This document shows, one piece after another, positions 9,188 to 18,613 of a stretch of DNA of 64,000 nucleotides. Where the stretch lies: assembly GCF_019670005.1 (NCBI RefSeq), contig NZ_AP019784.1, positions 186,001-250,000 on the forward strand, given 5' to 3'. The DNA is from Methylomagnum ishizawai. GTDB lineage: Bacteria > Pseudomonadota > Gammaproteobacteria > Methylococcales > Methylococcaceae. Each line of letters starts with the position of its first letter. Within the stretch, counting starts at the first letter, position 1. Both the position numbers and the translations under genes were made by a program. The notes beneath the pieces were generated by a model. The model made no database searches. It saw nothing but the letters and a program-made list of their open reading frames with translations, and was not told where the DNA came from.

Positions 9188-10428
9188 TTGCTTTGGAAAC
9201 CAAAAATCTCGGAAAAGCGTATCAAATCTACGCCAAGCCCATCGATAGCCTCAAGGAAGTTTTTTTCCGGCGCATTTACCACGAAAAGTTTTGGGCGTTG
9301 CAAGACATATGCCTTAGCATTCCTATAGGGTCGGCGTTGGGAATTATTGGCAGTAACGGATCGGGCAAAACGACGTTATTGCAAATATTGGTCGGCATCC
9401 TGGCCCCCAGCTGCGGCACGGTGCAACGGAACGGTCGGGTTTCGGCGATATTGGAACTGGGCTCGGGTTTTCACCCTGACCTGTCCGGGCGGGACAATAT
9501 CAAGCTCGGGTGCGCGAGAATGGGTATTCCATCGGCGGAGATACCGACCCGGATCGCCGAAATCATAGAGTTTTCGGAGTTGCAGAATTTCATCGACCGG
9601 CCGGTAAAAACCTATTCAACCGGCATGTATGCGCGGCTGGCATTTTCCTTAGCTATTTCCGTTACCCCAGATATTCTGGTGGTCGACGAAGCACTATCGG
9701 TAGGCGATCAGCATTTCCAGAAAAAATCCTTGGATCGAATGTTGTCTTTGCACCGTAATGGGACGACTATGGTTTTCTGTTCGCATGACATGTATCAAAT
9801 AAGAAAGGTTTGCGACCGGGCCTTGTGGTTGAAGAATGGACGCATTGAAGCAATAGGGGAAGCTTCGGAAGTTGCCGAAGCTTATCAAAATTACATGAGA
9901 AACTTGGATGCTTCCGATTCTAAGTCCGAAGAAGCCGGACCTGAAGACGCCGAGCCTGAACAGGTTAGATTTATTGCTTCCACCGTTCCTTCGGAACAAA
10001 GCCACGCAAGCGGCAACTACTTGTTGGATGTCAATACTGAAGGTGACATTCATGGGGGTGTTATCTTAACCGGAAAATCCCTTACCATTAGCGTGACAGC
10101 CCATATTTTACCCGAGACTTATGAGGCTGGGGTCCATATCGCGATTACGATTGTCAGGAATGACCAGGTTAAGTGCTATGGAGTGAGCACCTTGACAGAT
10201 GATGTCAAAATCATGCCGATAGGAGATAATAAATACGGAATAGCTTTTGTATTAGATAATATATCACTGTTATCTGGTGAGTATATGGTAGATGTATTTT
10301 TATTAGATGAAAACACGATTCATGTATATGATAAAAAACTTGCGATCAAATTAAATGTAAGCCAAAACAATAGCAGAGAGATCGGCTTGGTCCGCTTGAA
10401 TCATCGATGGATTGAATTATCCAAATAA
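9184..10428 (+). CDS. wzt: ABC exporter ATPase with C-terminal glycan-recognition domain (Wzt-like)
   Basis: 414 residues. The nucleotide-binding domain has Walker A GSNGSGKTT (near 56-64), the signature YSTGMYARL (near 144) and Walker B ILVVDEAL (near 163). After about residue 255 an extra beta-rich domain follows, the Wzt C-terminal type that in O-antigen exporters recognises a terminal modification on the finished glycan. That suggests the exported chain is capped before transport; the downstream methyltransferase is a candidate for the capping step, by inference only. The C-terminal third of the gene is visibly richer in A and T than the rest of the operon, as is usual for variable recognition domains gained by transfer. 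The start at 9184 overlaps the permease stop codon. Confidence 0.9.
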   Translation: MIALETKNLGKAYQIYAKPIDSLKEVFFRRIYHEKFWALQDICLSIPIGSALGIIGSNGSGKTTLLQILVGILAPSCGTVQRNGRVSAILELGSGFHPDLSGRDNIKLGCARMGIPSAEIPTRIAEIIEFSELQNFIDRPVKTYSTGMYARLAFSLAISVTPDILVVDEALSVGDQHFQKKSLDRMLSLHRNGTTMVFCSHDMYQIRKVCDRALWLKNGRIEAIGEASEVAEAYQNYMRNLDASDSKSEEAGPEDAEPEQVRFIASTVPSEQSHASGNYLLDVNTEGDIHGGVILTGKSLTISVTAHILPETYEAGVHIAITIVRNDQVKCYGVSTLTDDVKIMPIGDNKYGIAFVLDNISLLSGEYMVDVFLLDENTIHVYDKKLAIKLNVSQNNSREIGLVRLNHRWIELSK

Positions 10429-10587
10429 AACCGCCAATAAAAGCGCCATATAAATTAGGTAAATAGCATTTTAAAACAAATTAACATAGCACGGATTAAA
10501 GCAAACGGCCTTTGTTTTGACTTTTTTGGCCCTTTAGCTTGACGGTCAACAACACATTTGAAATCACACAAGGGGTAATTGTAAACT

Positions 10588-11463
10588 ATGAAACTGCCTG
10601 AACGCCTCAAGAAAGTCTTTGGCATTCCCGACGTAAAGCCCCCCGGCTCATCGCCAATGTCAGGTGAACAAGTTCGCAATGCGCGAACCCCTATCAAACA
10701 CCACTCCGCCGCAGATGTAGCTCACTACTATAACGAATGGACGGAACGCTACCTACAAGGCTTCGGAGAGGTATTCCAAGGAGCTCGCCCCGATTCCACG
10801 GAAGAGCTTTTGAATTACATCATGTCCTCCGCACGCATTGAAAACGGTCAACGTATTCTCGATGCCGGATGTGGCGTTTGCGGTCCCGCTATTTGGTTCG
10901 CTGAACATTTCGATGTCCGTATCGACGCCATCACCATTTCAGAAGTCCAGGTCGCGGAAGCGACAAAACGCATCCAGGAAAAGGGGCTCCAAGACCGAAT
11001 CACAGTGCGGCAAGGTGATTTTCACCGCCTTTCCGAATACTATCCGCCAGATACGTTTGACCGCGTGCTATTTCTGGAAACGCTGTGCCATGCCGAGGAC
11101 TATCGACCCGTGCTGACCGAAGCGAGAACTGTCCTGAAACCCTACGGTTTTCTCTACATCAAAGACTATTACTGCGTCGATTACCGCGCCTGGCCGGAAA
11201 TGCGGGCTCAACAGCAACCGGATCTGGAAGAACTCAACCGCCTTTACTGCCTAGTCATGCCGGACCTGCCCAGCATCGTCGATGTGATCAGCGAGTTGGG
11301 TTTCGATCTCGTCTGCATGCGGCATCCCACCTACACATACTCGCCGGCCATTTGGGAAAATTTCATGCGCAAATCCAATCAATTCTGGCTTCCCAAAATG
11401 GATCCGGTTCGAGTGATCAAAACCATGGAATTTCTGGCGATGCGCGAACCGTTCGCACGGTGA
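10588..11463 (+). CDS. SAM-dependent class I methyltransferase
   Basis: 291 residues. The Rossmann-fold SAM site is seen as ILDAGCGVCG (about residues 88-97), with an acidic residue at the end of strand beta-2 and an LFLETLCHAED stretch as motif post-II/III. The N-terminal HYYNEWTERYLQGFG segment and the ITISEVQV motif resemble C- or O-methyltransferases acting on lipids, terpenoids or natural products (cyclopropane/sterol-like group). The methyl acceptor is unknown. It lies 160 bp after the exporter ATPase in an A/T-rich gap and may have its own promoter. A role in capping the exported glycan or modifying a lipid carrier is possible but not shown. Confidence 0.8.
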   Translation: MKLPERLKKVFGIPDVKPPGSSPMSGEQVRNARTPIKHHSAADVAHYYNEWTERYLQGFGEVFQGARPDSTEELLNYIMSSARIENGQRILDAGCGVCGPAIWFAEHFDVRIDAITISEVQVAEATKRIQEKGLQDRITVRQGDFHRLSEYYPPDTFDRVLFLETLCHAEDYRPVLTEARTVLKPYGFLYIKDYYCVDYRAWPEMRAQQQPDLEELNRLYCLVMPDLPSIVDVISELGFDLVCMRHPTYTYSPAIWENFMRKSNQFWLPKMDPVRVIKTMEFLAMREPFAR

Positions 11464-11601
11464 ACGCCAACCTGACACTGATACGGGCTATTATCTGCGC
11501 CCGGCGGATTGCGGGTGGTGACTTAGGCTGGAAAGATGATCGCAAAAATAATCTGAAAAATCCAATTAATTAACACCACATAAATATCAGGAGAAAACCC
11601 A

Positions 11602-12417
11602 ATGCGTACCCTTTTCAAGAACCCAGAACTTCAGGCACATTTCTCCCGCTACGGATATATCAAATGTCCGATTTTCAGCCCCGAGCAAGTCTCGGAATTG
11701 CGGGAAGCTTATTATAGCCTCGGCATCGAAACACCCGACGGTTTCTTCTATACCTCTGGTTGCAGTCCAGAAGTAAAAGCGAATATACGCGCAATCGTAC
11801 TGCCTTATATCCTGCCGGTGATTGAACGCATACTCATAAATTACAAGCCCTTGGTTTACAGCTATTTTGTCAAGCGAAATTCGCCCCAGAGCGACCTCTA
11901 CTTCCACCAGGATTGGAGCGTGGTGGATGAAACCGCAGGACATACCTCTATCAATATTTGGTGCCCGCTGGTACCCACCGATGCCGCCAACGGCAATCTC
12001 ATGGTCGTACCGGGCACACACGATCTGCCGGGTCCGCCGCGCACCGCGCCTTGCAGCAGCAGACCCTACCTACCTTACGCACAGGTTTACGAATCTGCAG
12101 CCCTGCCCCTGCCCACTCAACCCGGAGAAGCCGTTATTTTTGACAACGCGCTTTTCCATGGTTCTCCCGCCAATACCAGGGATGAGGTTCGGCTCGCCAT
12201 CAGCATAACAATAATCCCGGCGGAGGCTAAGCCTGTGTTGTTCCATGATACCGATTCGGGAAAGGTGGAAATGTGCGAGGTGGATGAAGATTTCTTTATT
12301 GAGCAAAACCCCATTTTCACCCGCTCATATAAGGTGCTTGAAGTACGTGATATTCCAACAATAGATTATCGTGAATCATTGTCAAATATACTTGGCATTG
12401 AGATCGCCGCCACCTAG
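11602..12417 (+). CDS. Phytanoyl-CoA dioxygenase (PhyH) family protein
   Basis: 271 residues with the Fe(II)/2-oxoglutarate dioxygenase facial triad: an HxD in YFHQDW near residue 102 and the distal His in ALFHGSPANTR near residue 185, where the Arg would bind 2-oxoglutarate. PhyH enzymes hydroxylate unactivated carbons on lipids, amino acids or natural-product scaffolds. The substrate is unknown. AGGAG sits about nine bases before the ATG, supporting the start. The TAG stop codon is the last thing before an IS element: its final G is the first base of the 11-bp target duplication, so the coding sequence stayed intact. The original downstream neighbourhood is lost behind a stack of insertions. 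Confidence 0.85.
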   Translation: MRTLFKNPELQAHFSRYGYIKCPIFSPEQVSELREAYYSLGIETPDGFFYTSGCSPEVKANIRAIVLPYILPVIERILINYKPLVYSYFVKRNSPQSDLYFHQDWSVVDETAGHTSINIWCPLVPTDAANGNLMVVPGTHDLPGPPRTAPCSSRPYLPYAQVYESAALPLPTQPGEAVIFDNALFHGSPANTRDEVRLAISITIIPAEAKPVLFHDTDSGKVEMCEVDEDFFIEQNPIFTRSYKVLEVRDIPTIDYRESLSNILGIEIAAT

Positions 12418-12427
12418 GATTAGATGG

Positions 12428-13739
12428 CTTACAGGTGTAGGTTTATTCATACCGCCCCCGTGAGGATCGCCACGGTTGCCCCTGGGGTTGGGATTGGCAC
12501 CGATGGCCAGGGTTCTGGGCGGGCCTTCCCCACCGGCAAGGCGCGGCGCTCGAAGAGGGCGGCCAGGATCAGGGAACGGCCATGGCGGAAAATCCCCACC
12601 AGCCGCCAGCGGTGGGCCTGTTGGCGGGGAGAGCCCGGAATGGCCGGGAAGGTGGCGGCGGCCATTCCGGCCTCGGCCTCCCCGCCCACCGAGAGCAGCC
12701 ACCAGGTGGCGATGGCGATCGCCAACCAGAGGCGCTCCGCCCGCTCGGGATCGTCCATGCGGGTGTTCTGCCATTGCCAGCCGCCGCCCTTGATTTTCTT
12801 GAAGCTTTGCTCGATCCAACCGCGCAATCCGTACCAGCAGGCGTTGGCGGCTTCCGGCGGCAGGTCCGTCAGGACGAGCCAGGGGTCCTTGTGGCCTTCC
12901 CCCCAATAGGCCAACAGGGTGCAGTCCAGGCGGGTCCGCTTGCCGCCGAACGCCGTCCCCCGGCCTTGCCAGCGGTCGCCCACCTTCGGCACCAGGCGGG
13001 TGAACGGCCGCCAGTGCCGCCATCCCCGGGGGCGGAAGGTGCCGCCCGAGTTCACCCGCAGCATCGGGTGCCAGCCCAGCGCTTGGATCCCCTCGAACAG
13101 CCACTTGGCGTACAGCCCCCGGTCCGCCAGCACCAGGACGGTCCACGACGCGGGCGCGACGTCCTTAAAATGCCTCAGCAAGGCCAGCCATTCGGGCTTC
13201 CACGGATGCTTCCGTTCCGCCCTCAGCACCTTCCAGGCCACCGGCACCGCGCAGCCCCGGTAAAGTACGCTGACCGCCAGGACCACGAACCGCTGCCCCA
13301 GGCTCGTCGCGTCCAAGGCGACCGCCAACTGGTTTCCATCCCAGCCCTCCAAAACCCAGCCCAGCCAGGGGGCCCGGCACGCCTCCACGTCGAGTTCGCG
13401 GCGCTCCTTCCCGGCCTTGGCCTCCTTCCCACGGTAGACGTCGCGCAGGCGCTCCCGCACCGCGTCGCCCTTCTGCCCCAGCCGACACGACCACCAGTCG
13501 GTCAGCGCCGAAAGGCTGCAAGCGCCGACCACGACCATGCCCAGGCTCCACAGGGCCAAGCCCATCGCCATCGGCTTCGAAAGGCCGGGAAAGTGGATGG
13601 CGATCTCCCGGTTCCATTGGTACAGTTCTGGAGGGCGAGGCATGGCGGTTCCTCCGGTACAGGGTGTTTGTCGTTACTCACCAATGTACCTTAACCCTTT
13701 GTCTCGCCTCCGGTTTTTTCAAAAACCTACACTTGTAAG
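12428..13739 (-). mobile_element. IS4-type insertion sequence, 1312 bp, complete
   Basis: Imperfect terminal inverted repeats of 17 bp with one mismatch lie at 12428-12444 (CTTACAGGTGTAGGTTT) and 13723-13739. The element is flanked on both sides by the 11-bp direct repeat GGATTAGATGG (12417-12427 and 13740-13750), which is a target duplication of the size usual for IS4-type elements. It carries a single intact transposase gene on the minus strand. Confidence 0.93.
12447..13643 (-). CDS. IS4-type DDE transposase
   Basis: 398 residues, intact. DDE residues can be placed at ALDATSLG (first Asp), LVLADRGLYA (second Asp) and the WIEQSFKKIKGGG segment (Glu), the Y-(2)-R-(3)-E-(6)-K region typical of IS4-like transposases being only loosely recognisable. 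It catalyses cut-and-paste movement of the surrounding 1312-bp element. The gene fills the element almost from end to end and is read toward the phyH gene. The intact frame and perfect target duplication suggest a recent, possibly active insertion. Confidence 0.88.
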   Translation of the reverse strand: MPRPPELYQWNREIAIHFPGLSKPMAMGLALWSLGMVVVGACSLSALTDWWSCRLGQKGDAVRERLRDVYRGKEAKAGKERRELDVEACRAPWLGWVLEGWDGNQLAVALDATSLGQRFVVLAVSVLYRGCAVPVAWKVLRAERKHPWKPEWLALLRHFKDVAPASWTVLVLADRGLYAKWLFEGIQALGWHPMLRVNSGGTFRPRGWRHWRPFTRLVPKVGDRWQGRGTAFGGKRTRLDCTLLAYWGEGHKDPWLVLTDLPPEAANACWYGLRGWIEQSFKKIKGGGWQWQNTRMDDPERAERLWLAIAIATWWLLSVGGEAEAGMAAATFPAIPGSPRQQAHRWRLVGIFRHGRSLILAALFERRALPVGKARPEPWPSVPIPTPGATVAILTGAV

Positions 13740-13829
13740 GGATTAGATGGTGGGCCTAATGGGTTGAAGCTGATTTCACAAGCCGCAAGTAGCGTGGGAT
13801 TCAATAAAGATTCATCAAGCACTCTAACC

Positions 13830-15246
13830 CAGCCCTTTCAAAGTGACTGCTTCTTCTTCCTAAGTAATTGATATGTCGAGACATGTGGCTGTTTCGGGTC
13901 GTAGGGCGGTTTGTCGATGGGCTTTTTCGGGCCGCGCGGATGCTTTTTGAGGGTACGCAACGGGATGTTCCGGGCGGTTTCGCGCAGCCACGCGGCGAAT
14001 TCCGCCGGGGTTTGTTCGGAGACGAACAGCCAGTCGCCGACCCCGCTGAGTTGGATGAGCGCGAGGAAAGTGGCGGCGATCTCGTGGGAGAGATAATACC
14101 CGGAGATATCCTTGGACACGGGTTTTCCATGGGCGCAGTCCAGCGCCGAGATCATGACCGAGAAGAGGTTATAGGCGACCAGGGCCAGGGCGAATCCGAA
14201 CAGGGCGGCCTTGGGATAGGCCAGGGTTTCGATCTCGGACTTGAAATGTTTTTCGACGTGTTGGAACGCGGTTTCCAGGGTCCAGCGCCTGCGGTAGAGG
14301 TCGGCGACGGTGGCGGCGGGTATGTCCGCCGGGAGGTCGGTCAGGATATCGACGAAGGCATCGCCGTCGCGGGTGGGTTGTTCGAGTTCGACGCGGACGA
14401 GGCGATAGGGCCGCCCGGCCACGCCGACCCGCTTTTCCAAAAGCCGCCCGCCGCCCTGTTCCCCGGCCTGGGAAAACAGGGTTTCCTCGGTCAGCGGCAG
14501 GTTCAGGTGCAAGCGCATCAAGGCGTGGGCGTTCCGGCCCTGGAGCCGGTCGAGGAATCCCACGGTGCAGAAGTTGCGGTCGGCGATCCACAGTTCGCCG
14601 GCCTTGGGGATACCGGCCACGGCGTCGAGCAGGCGGCGCTCCTGGGCATGTCCGTCCTCGCAAGGGAACACGTCCCGCATCAGGCGGCGCTCCGGGTCGA
14701 ACACCACCAGCGACTTGCCCGGCAACGCGGCACCGCCGACCTCGCGGTGGACGGCGAGGCGTTTCTCGCTCGCCGCCAGACAGTTGCCGTCGAGGAGGCG
14801 GACCGGATAACCCGGCAACCAGGGTTCGGGGGTGAAACCCAGGGCATCGAGAATATCCGACAGGTCTTCCGAGGTATCGCGCAGCAGGGCTTGGGACACG
14901 GATAATTCAACGCCCTTGAGTTTCTCGTAGAGCGCGGATACCGTTACCCCCAGGGGTTCCGGGTGTTTCTGGTAGGCCGCGTTGATCGAGGGATGGACCT
15001 TGAGGACCACGCTCAGCATGAGGTCGCACACCGTCGAAAATAGGATTTCCCGCGTGTATTGCTCCTTCGCGTTCTCCAGGAAAATCCTGTCCAGCCTCTC
15101 CGCCGCAAAGCAGCGTTCCAGTAGGCCGTGCAGCAGGCAGGACAGGGGCATTTTCTGGCGGAATAGCTCTAGCATTGATCTCGACTATTGGTGTTGGTAT
15201 GTTGAGCGCCGATAATACTATCGGTTATTTCAGTTTGAAAGGGCTG
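13830..15246 (-). mobile_element. 1417-bp IS4-family element, copy 1
   Basis: The ends read CAGCCCTTTCAAA as inverted repeats at 13830 and 15246. The 11-bp repeat GCACTCTAACC flanks the element at 13819-13829 and 15247-15257, so it inserted here independently. A second copy lies at 30561-31977 in the opposite orientation; the two differ by only two substitutions noticed in the coding part (one changes Lys to Thr, one creates an earlier stop in copy 2). Confidence 0.93.
13838..15175 (-). CDS. Transposase of 1417-bp IS4-family element, copy 1
   Basis: 445 residues. Catalytic motifs are seen at LLDGNCLA (first Asp), WIADRNFCTVGF (second Asp) and the YRRRWTLETAFQHVEK segment, which is the Y-R-E-K signature around the catalytic Glu of the IS4 group. 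It mobilises its own element by a DDE mechanism. The C-terminus ends KKKQSL; copy 2 at 30632-31960 ends three residues earlier because a C-to-T change turns the Gln codon into TAG. The frame is intact and probably functional. Confidence 0.9.
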   Translation of the reverse strand: MLELFRQKMPLSCLLHGLLERCFAAERLDRIFLENAKEQYTREILFSTVCDLMLSVVLKVHPSINAAYQKHPEPLGVTVSALYEKLKGVELSVSQALLRDTSEDLSDILDALGFTPEPWLPGYPVRLLDGNCLAASEKRLAVHREVGGAALPGKSLVVFDPERRLMRDVFPCEDGHAQERRLLDAVAGIPKAGELWIADRNFCTVGFLDRLQGRNAHALMRLHLNLPLTEETLFSQAGEQGGGRLLEKRVGVAGRPYRLVRVELEQPTRDGDAFVDILTDLPADIPAATVADLYRRRWTLETAFQHVEKHFKSEIETLAYPKAALFGFALALVAYNLFSVMISALDCAHGKPVSKDISGYYLSHEIAATFLALIQLSGVGDWLFVSEQTPAEFAAWLRETARNIPLRTLKKHPRGPKKPIDKPPYDPKQPHVSTYQLLRKKKQSL

Positions 15247-15316
15247 GCACTCTAACCCATCGCCTGGCCGACACCCCGCCATTCCCCGCTCCAGCCTTAC
15301 TTGGCGGTGGTGTCCG

Positions 15317-16624
15317 GTGGATTCCCTGTCCCCCCTTGATTTTCCGGTTCCTGCGCCTATGCAGCTTCCTATTCCTCGCCTGCGACCGCTGCTGGACCTG
15401 ATCCTCGGCGGTCGCTCCGCGGCACCGCTCGCGCCGATGGACCCCACCATCGTCCGCCCCTATACGTCGCCGCGTCCCCCGGGCTGGCCGATGCAGCCCC
15501 TCCGCGTGCTCGGCCTCGGCCTGCCGAAGACCGGCACCACCACGCTGGCCCTCATGATGCAGCGCCTGCACTACAACCGGCTGGAATACGACGGGGCGGC
15601 GGTGCTGGAGGTGGCCGAAGGCCGGGTGGCCGACGCCTTGGCCCGGACCGGGCGCTACGAATTCGTCCGCGACATGCCTTGGTGCCTGTTGTGGGAAGCC
15701 TACTTGGCGCGTTACCCAGATGCCCGCTTCGTCCAGACCCTGCGGAGCAATGAACGGGATTGGCTGAATAGCCTGCGCCGACACTACGCGAGTCCGCTCA
15801 ACTACGGCTACGAGCCGCCGACGAAGGAGAATGTCGCCCGCTGGCTCGGCGGGGACCTGGTGCGCCTGCTCGGCGCCACGGACCGGATCGACGCCTACCG
15901 CAAACACCGGCGGTTGGTGGAGGACTTTTTCCGGGACAAGCCGGGTCGGCTATTGACTGTTTGCTGGGAGGAAGGCGACGGCTGGCGGGAGCTCTGTGGC
16001 TTCCTCGGTTTCCGGACGGTGCGGAACCCGGTGCCGCACGAGAACACCGCCAGGATTCCGCCACGCCAAAGGCCCAAGGTGTTCTGCATCGGCTTGACCG
16101 GCTCCGGCGTCAACACGGTGAGCCGCTGCCTCGCCGTCCTCGGCTATTCCCAACTGCGCTTCGATGTGGAGTACCTTGTGGATATGGCCGTTGGCCGGGT
16201 GGCGGAAACCCTGGCCGAACTCGCCCCCTACGAGGCGCTGGTGGGCCTGCCCTGGGCGCTGGTATACCGCGACCTGGCCACCCATTTCCCGGATGCCCGC
16301 TTCATCCTGACGCGGGCGGCCACACCCGAATTGTGGGACGAACGCAACGCGGCCGACTCCGCCCTTTGGTCCACCTACCCCGAGACGCCGGGAGTGGGGG
16401 CGGGTATCGACACACTGGCGGAGCGGGCGAGGCTGCGGACGGCCTCCACACTGGGGTTGTACCGCGAACACCAGGAAGCGGTACAACGTTTCTTCGCCGA
16501 CCAGCCGGGAAAGCTGCTCACCCTTTGCTGGGACGAAGGGGATGGCTGGGAAAAGCTGTGCGGTTTCCTTGGCGAGCCGGTACCGGACCAGCCCCTGCCA
16601 CACGACCTGGACTACCCCTGGTGA
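15317..16624 (+). CDS. Tandem sulfotransferase-like protein
   Basis: About 435 residues from a GTG at 15317; ATG starts at 15359, 15437 or 15491 are possible and the last begins just before the conserved core. Two homologous halves are visible. The first (about 60-250) begins VLGLGLPKTGTTTL, the 5'-phosphosulfate-binding loop of PAPS-dependent sulfotransferases, and has a later WLNSLRRHY segment. The second (about 255-430) begins with CIGLTGSGVNTV, where the K-T-G-T-T core is changed, and ends with a copy of the LLTxCWxEGDGWxxLCGFLG motif present in both halves. The second half may therefore be structural. The family moves sulfate to carbohydrates or lipids, which would fit the glycan locus to the left, now separated by two insertions. 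The acceptor is unknown. Confidence 0.7.
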   Translation: MDSLSPLDFPVPAPMQLPIPRLRPLLDLILGGRSAAPLAPMDPTIVRPYTSPRPPGWPMQPLRVLGLGLPKTGTTTLALMMQRLHYNRLEYDGAAVLEVAEGRVADALARTGRYEFVRDMPWCLLWEAYLARYPDARFVQTLRSNERDWLNSLRRHYASPLNYGYEPPTKENVARWLGGDLVRLLGATDRIDAYRKHRRLVEDFFRDKPGRLLTVCWEEGDGWRELCGFLGFRTVRNPVPHENTARIPPRQRPKVFCIGLTGSGVNTVSRCLAVLGYSQLRFDVEYLVDMAVGRVAETLAELAPYEALVGLPWALVYRDLATHFPDARFILTRAATPELWDERNAADSALWSTYPETPGVGAGIDTLAERARLRTASTLGLYREHQEAVQRFFADQPGKLLTLCWDEGDGWEKLCGFLGEPVPDQPLPHDLDYPW

Positions 16625-16634
16625 ATCTTCACCA

Positions 16635-16656
16635 CCGCCCGACGGATTCCGGGCGG
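16635..16656 (+). terminator. Possible weak terminator after the sulfotransferase gene
   Basis: A 7-bp GC-rich inverted repeat CCGCCCG/CGGGCGG with an 8-base loop lies 11 bp after the stop codon, followed by CGGTTTATG. The T-run is short, so it may only be a weak or rho-assisted stop. Confidence 0.35.
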
Positions 16657-16783
16657 CGGTTTATGCTAGAAAGATAATGGGGATTATCTTGGGCAAAAGT
16701 TAAGATAAAGCCTTGTTAAAACGATTACCACCCTATCCAAACGGTGAAGCCAAGGCCCGGCCCGGAACGGCAATGCTGTTGAA

Positions 16784-17505
16784 TTAACCGCTGGCGATGC
16801 GTTTGGACTTATCGACCTGCCATTTGCTGACGGGCTTTTTACAGACCCGTGGCTGCGGGGGCTTGGCGGTTCTAGGGCGGTAATAGCGTACCCGCGCGAT
16901 CTCGTCGAGGAGTTCGCCGAAGACGAGCAGCGCCAGTTCGGGGTATCGTGGCGACAGGACGAAGGCCTCCCCGGGCAGTGTGATCATGGTGTTCTTGAAC
17001 TGTGGCTGGGCGTCGATGGCGGGGTCCGGGTGCGGCGCGAGGGACATCAATATCCGGGAGATGACGGCCATGGTCAGGATGGCGAAGAGTTCCTGGCGGA
17101 CGCCGTTCTCGGTGCGGGTATGGAAAGTCTCGATGTCCAGCGAAGATTTTTCGTCACGGTAATGGACCTCCAGTTCCCAGCGGCGGAAGTAGAGGCCGGT
17201 GACGGCGTGGGCGGGGAAGCGGTTTCCATCCACGAGGTTGGTGATGAGCACGGAAAGTTCGCCGTCCGGGCCGACCAGGCGGATGGCGCGGACGGCGACG
17301 GGATCGGACCGGGGCGGCGTCAGGGTGAGGAGTTCCTCGGTCCGGCCGGATTGGGCGAAGGCCTCCACGGCGGCGAAGGTGCCGGAAGCCGGGCAGCGCA
17401 TCAGCCAGTAGCCGCGATAGTTCCGGGTTAGGTGGTCGATGAGGTCGTGGCCGGGGTAGCCCCGGTCGAACAGGATGACGCCGCCGGGCGCGGAAGATTT
17501 CAATG
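16784..17505 (-). pseudogene. IS4-type transposase, C-terminal fragment
   Basis: About 239 residues of a DDE transposase lacking its N-terminal half. The second catalytic Asp is seen in ILFDRGYPG, and FRRWELEVHYRDEK carries the Y/F-R-E-K signature around the Glu. The 5' side is cut exactly at the left end of the IS3 element starting at 17506. The missing N-terminal half is not found at the other end of that element, so a deletion or rearrangement accompanied or followed the IS3 insertion. It is unrelated in sequence to the two other IS4-type transposases in the window. Confidence 0.8.
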
Positions 17506-17530
17506 TAGTTGTCGCCTCGCCGTTGTGGGT

Positions 17531-18613
17531 TCAGGCCGCTTTTGGAGGCGTGGCGTGAACCTCGGATTGGGTCTTGGCTGGCGCGGCTGATCGTTCCGGG
17601 TTCAGGTGTACGGCCGGGATCGGCCGCCAATTGCGGAGGCCACCGGTCCATCGTTGCGGATGCCGTGCGCGGGCGGCCTCATAGACGGCTCGGCGCCGCT
17701 TCAGGAGGTCGGCGTCCTGGCCGGCATGCCGCTCGGCGGGGGTGACGAAGCGGATCGCGCCGTGGCGGTGCTCGTGGTTGTACCACCGGACCAGGCCTTC
17801 GGCCCAACGGCGCGCCGCCGCCAGGTCGTCGAACGGCCGGACCGGATGGTCGGGCCGGTATTTCAGGGTCTTGAACACCGCCTCGGCATAGGGGTTGTCG
17901 TTGCTGACGGCGGGCCGGCTGAAGGACGCCGCGACGCCGAGGGATTGCAAGGTCGCGAGCATGGTCGAGCCTTTCATGGGCCCGCCGTTGTCCGAATGTA
18001 GGACGACCTGGCCCGGGGCCACGCCCTCGCGCCGACATACGTCGCGCAGGAGTTCGCCGGCCAGGGCGCTGCTTTCCTCGCCGTAGACCTGCCAGCCCAC
18101 GACCTTGCGGCTGAACAGGTCGAGGAACAGATAGAGGTAGAAGAACTGGCCCCGGATCGCGGCGGGCAAATAGGTGATGTCCCAGCAGTAGACTTGATTG
18201 GGAGCCGTGGCGCACAGGGCCCTGGGCTTGCCGCGCGGCTGTCCCGGCCGTTCGGCCCGGCGGTGCGCCAACTGGTTTTCGGCCTTGAGGATGCGGTGGA
18301 AGGTCGATTCCGAGGCCAGGTATTCCCCCCGGTCCGCCAGCCGGGGCACGATCTGGCACGGCGGCAAATGGCCGAACTCGGGGGAGTTGGCCACCGCCAG
18401 CACCTTGGCCCGCTCGGCCTCGCTCAGCTTGTGGGGTGGAACGTACACCCGCGCGGGCCGCCGGTCGGCCTGGACGCCGTCCCCGGATCGCCAGCGCTGG
18501 ACGGTGCGGGCGGACAACCCCAGCACCCCGCAGGCCCGCTCCAGGCGCGCGCCGGCGGCGGTGGCCTCGTCGATCAGGGCGGTCACGGTTTCGCGCTCTT
18601 GCGGCGGGGTCAT
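17531..18613 (-). CDS. IS3-family transposase OrfB (integrase core)
   Basis: 360 residues with a retroviral-integrase-like DDE core: the first Asp in CWDITYLP, the second in VVLHSDNGGPMKG, and the Glu in the NPYAEAVFKTLKYR segment. An N-terminal HTH stretch (ARTVQRWRSG) precedes it. The start overlaps the orfA stop by four bases (ATGA). IS3 elements usually make the active OrfAB by frameshifting or coupling; here the ATGA overlap suggests translational coupling. It moves the element by a copy-out route. Confidence 0.88.
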   Translation of the reverse strand: MTPPQERETVTALIDEATAAGARLERACGVLGLSARTVQRWRSGDGVQADRRPARVYVPPHKLSEAERAKVLAVANSPEFGHLPPCQIVPRLADRGEYLASESTFHRILKAENQLAHRRAERPGQPRGKPRALCATAPNQVYCWDITYLPAAIRGQFFYLYLFLDLFSRKVVGWQVYGEESSALAGELLRDVCRREGVAPGQVVLHSDNGGPMKGSTMLATLQSLGVAASFSRPAVSNDNPYAEAVFKTLKYRPDHPVRPFDDLAAARRWAEGLVRWYNHEHRHGAIRFVTPAERHAGQDADLLKRRRAVYEAARARHPQRWTGGLRNWRPIPAVHLNPERSAAPAKTQSEVHATPPKAA

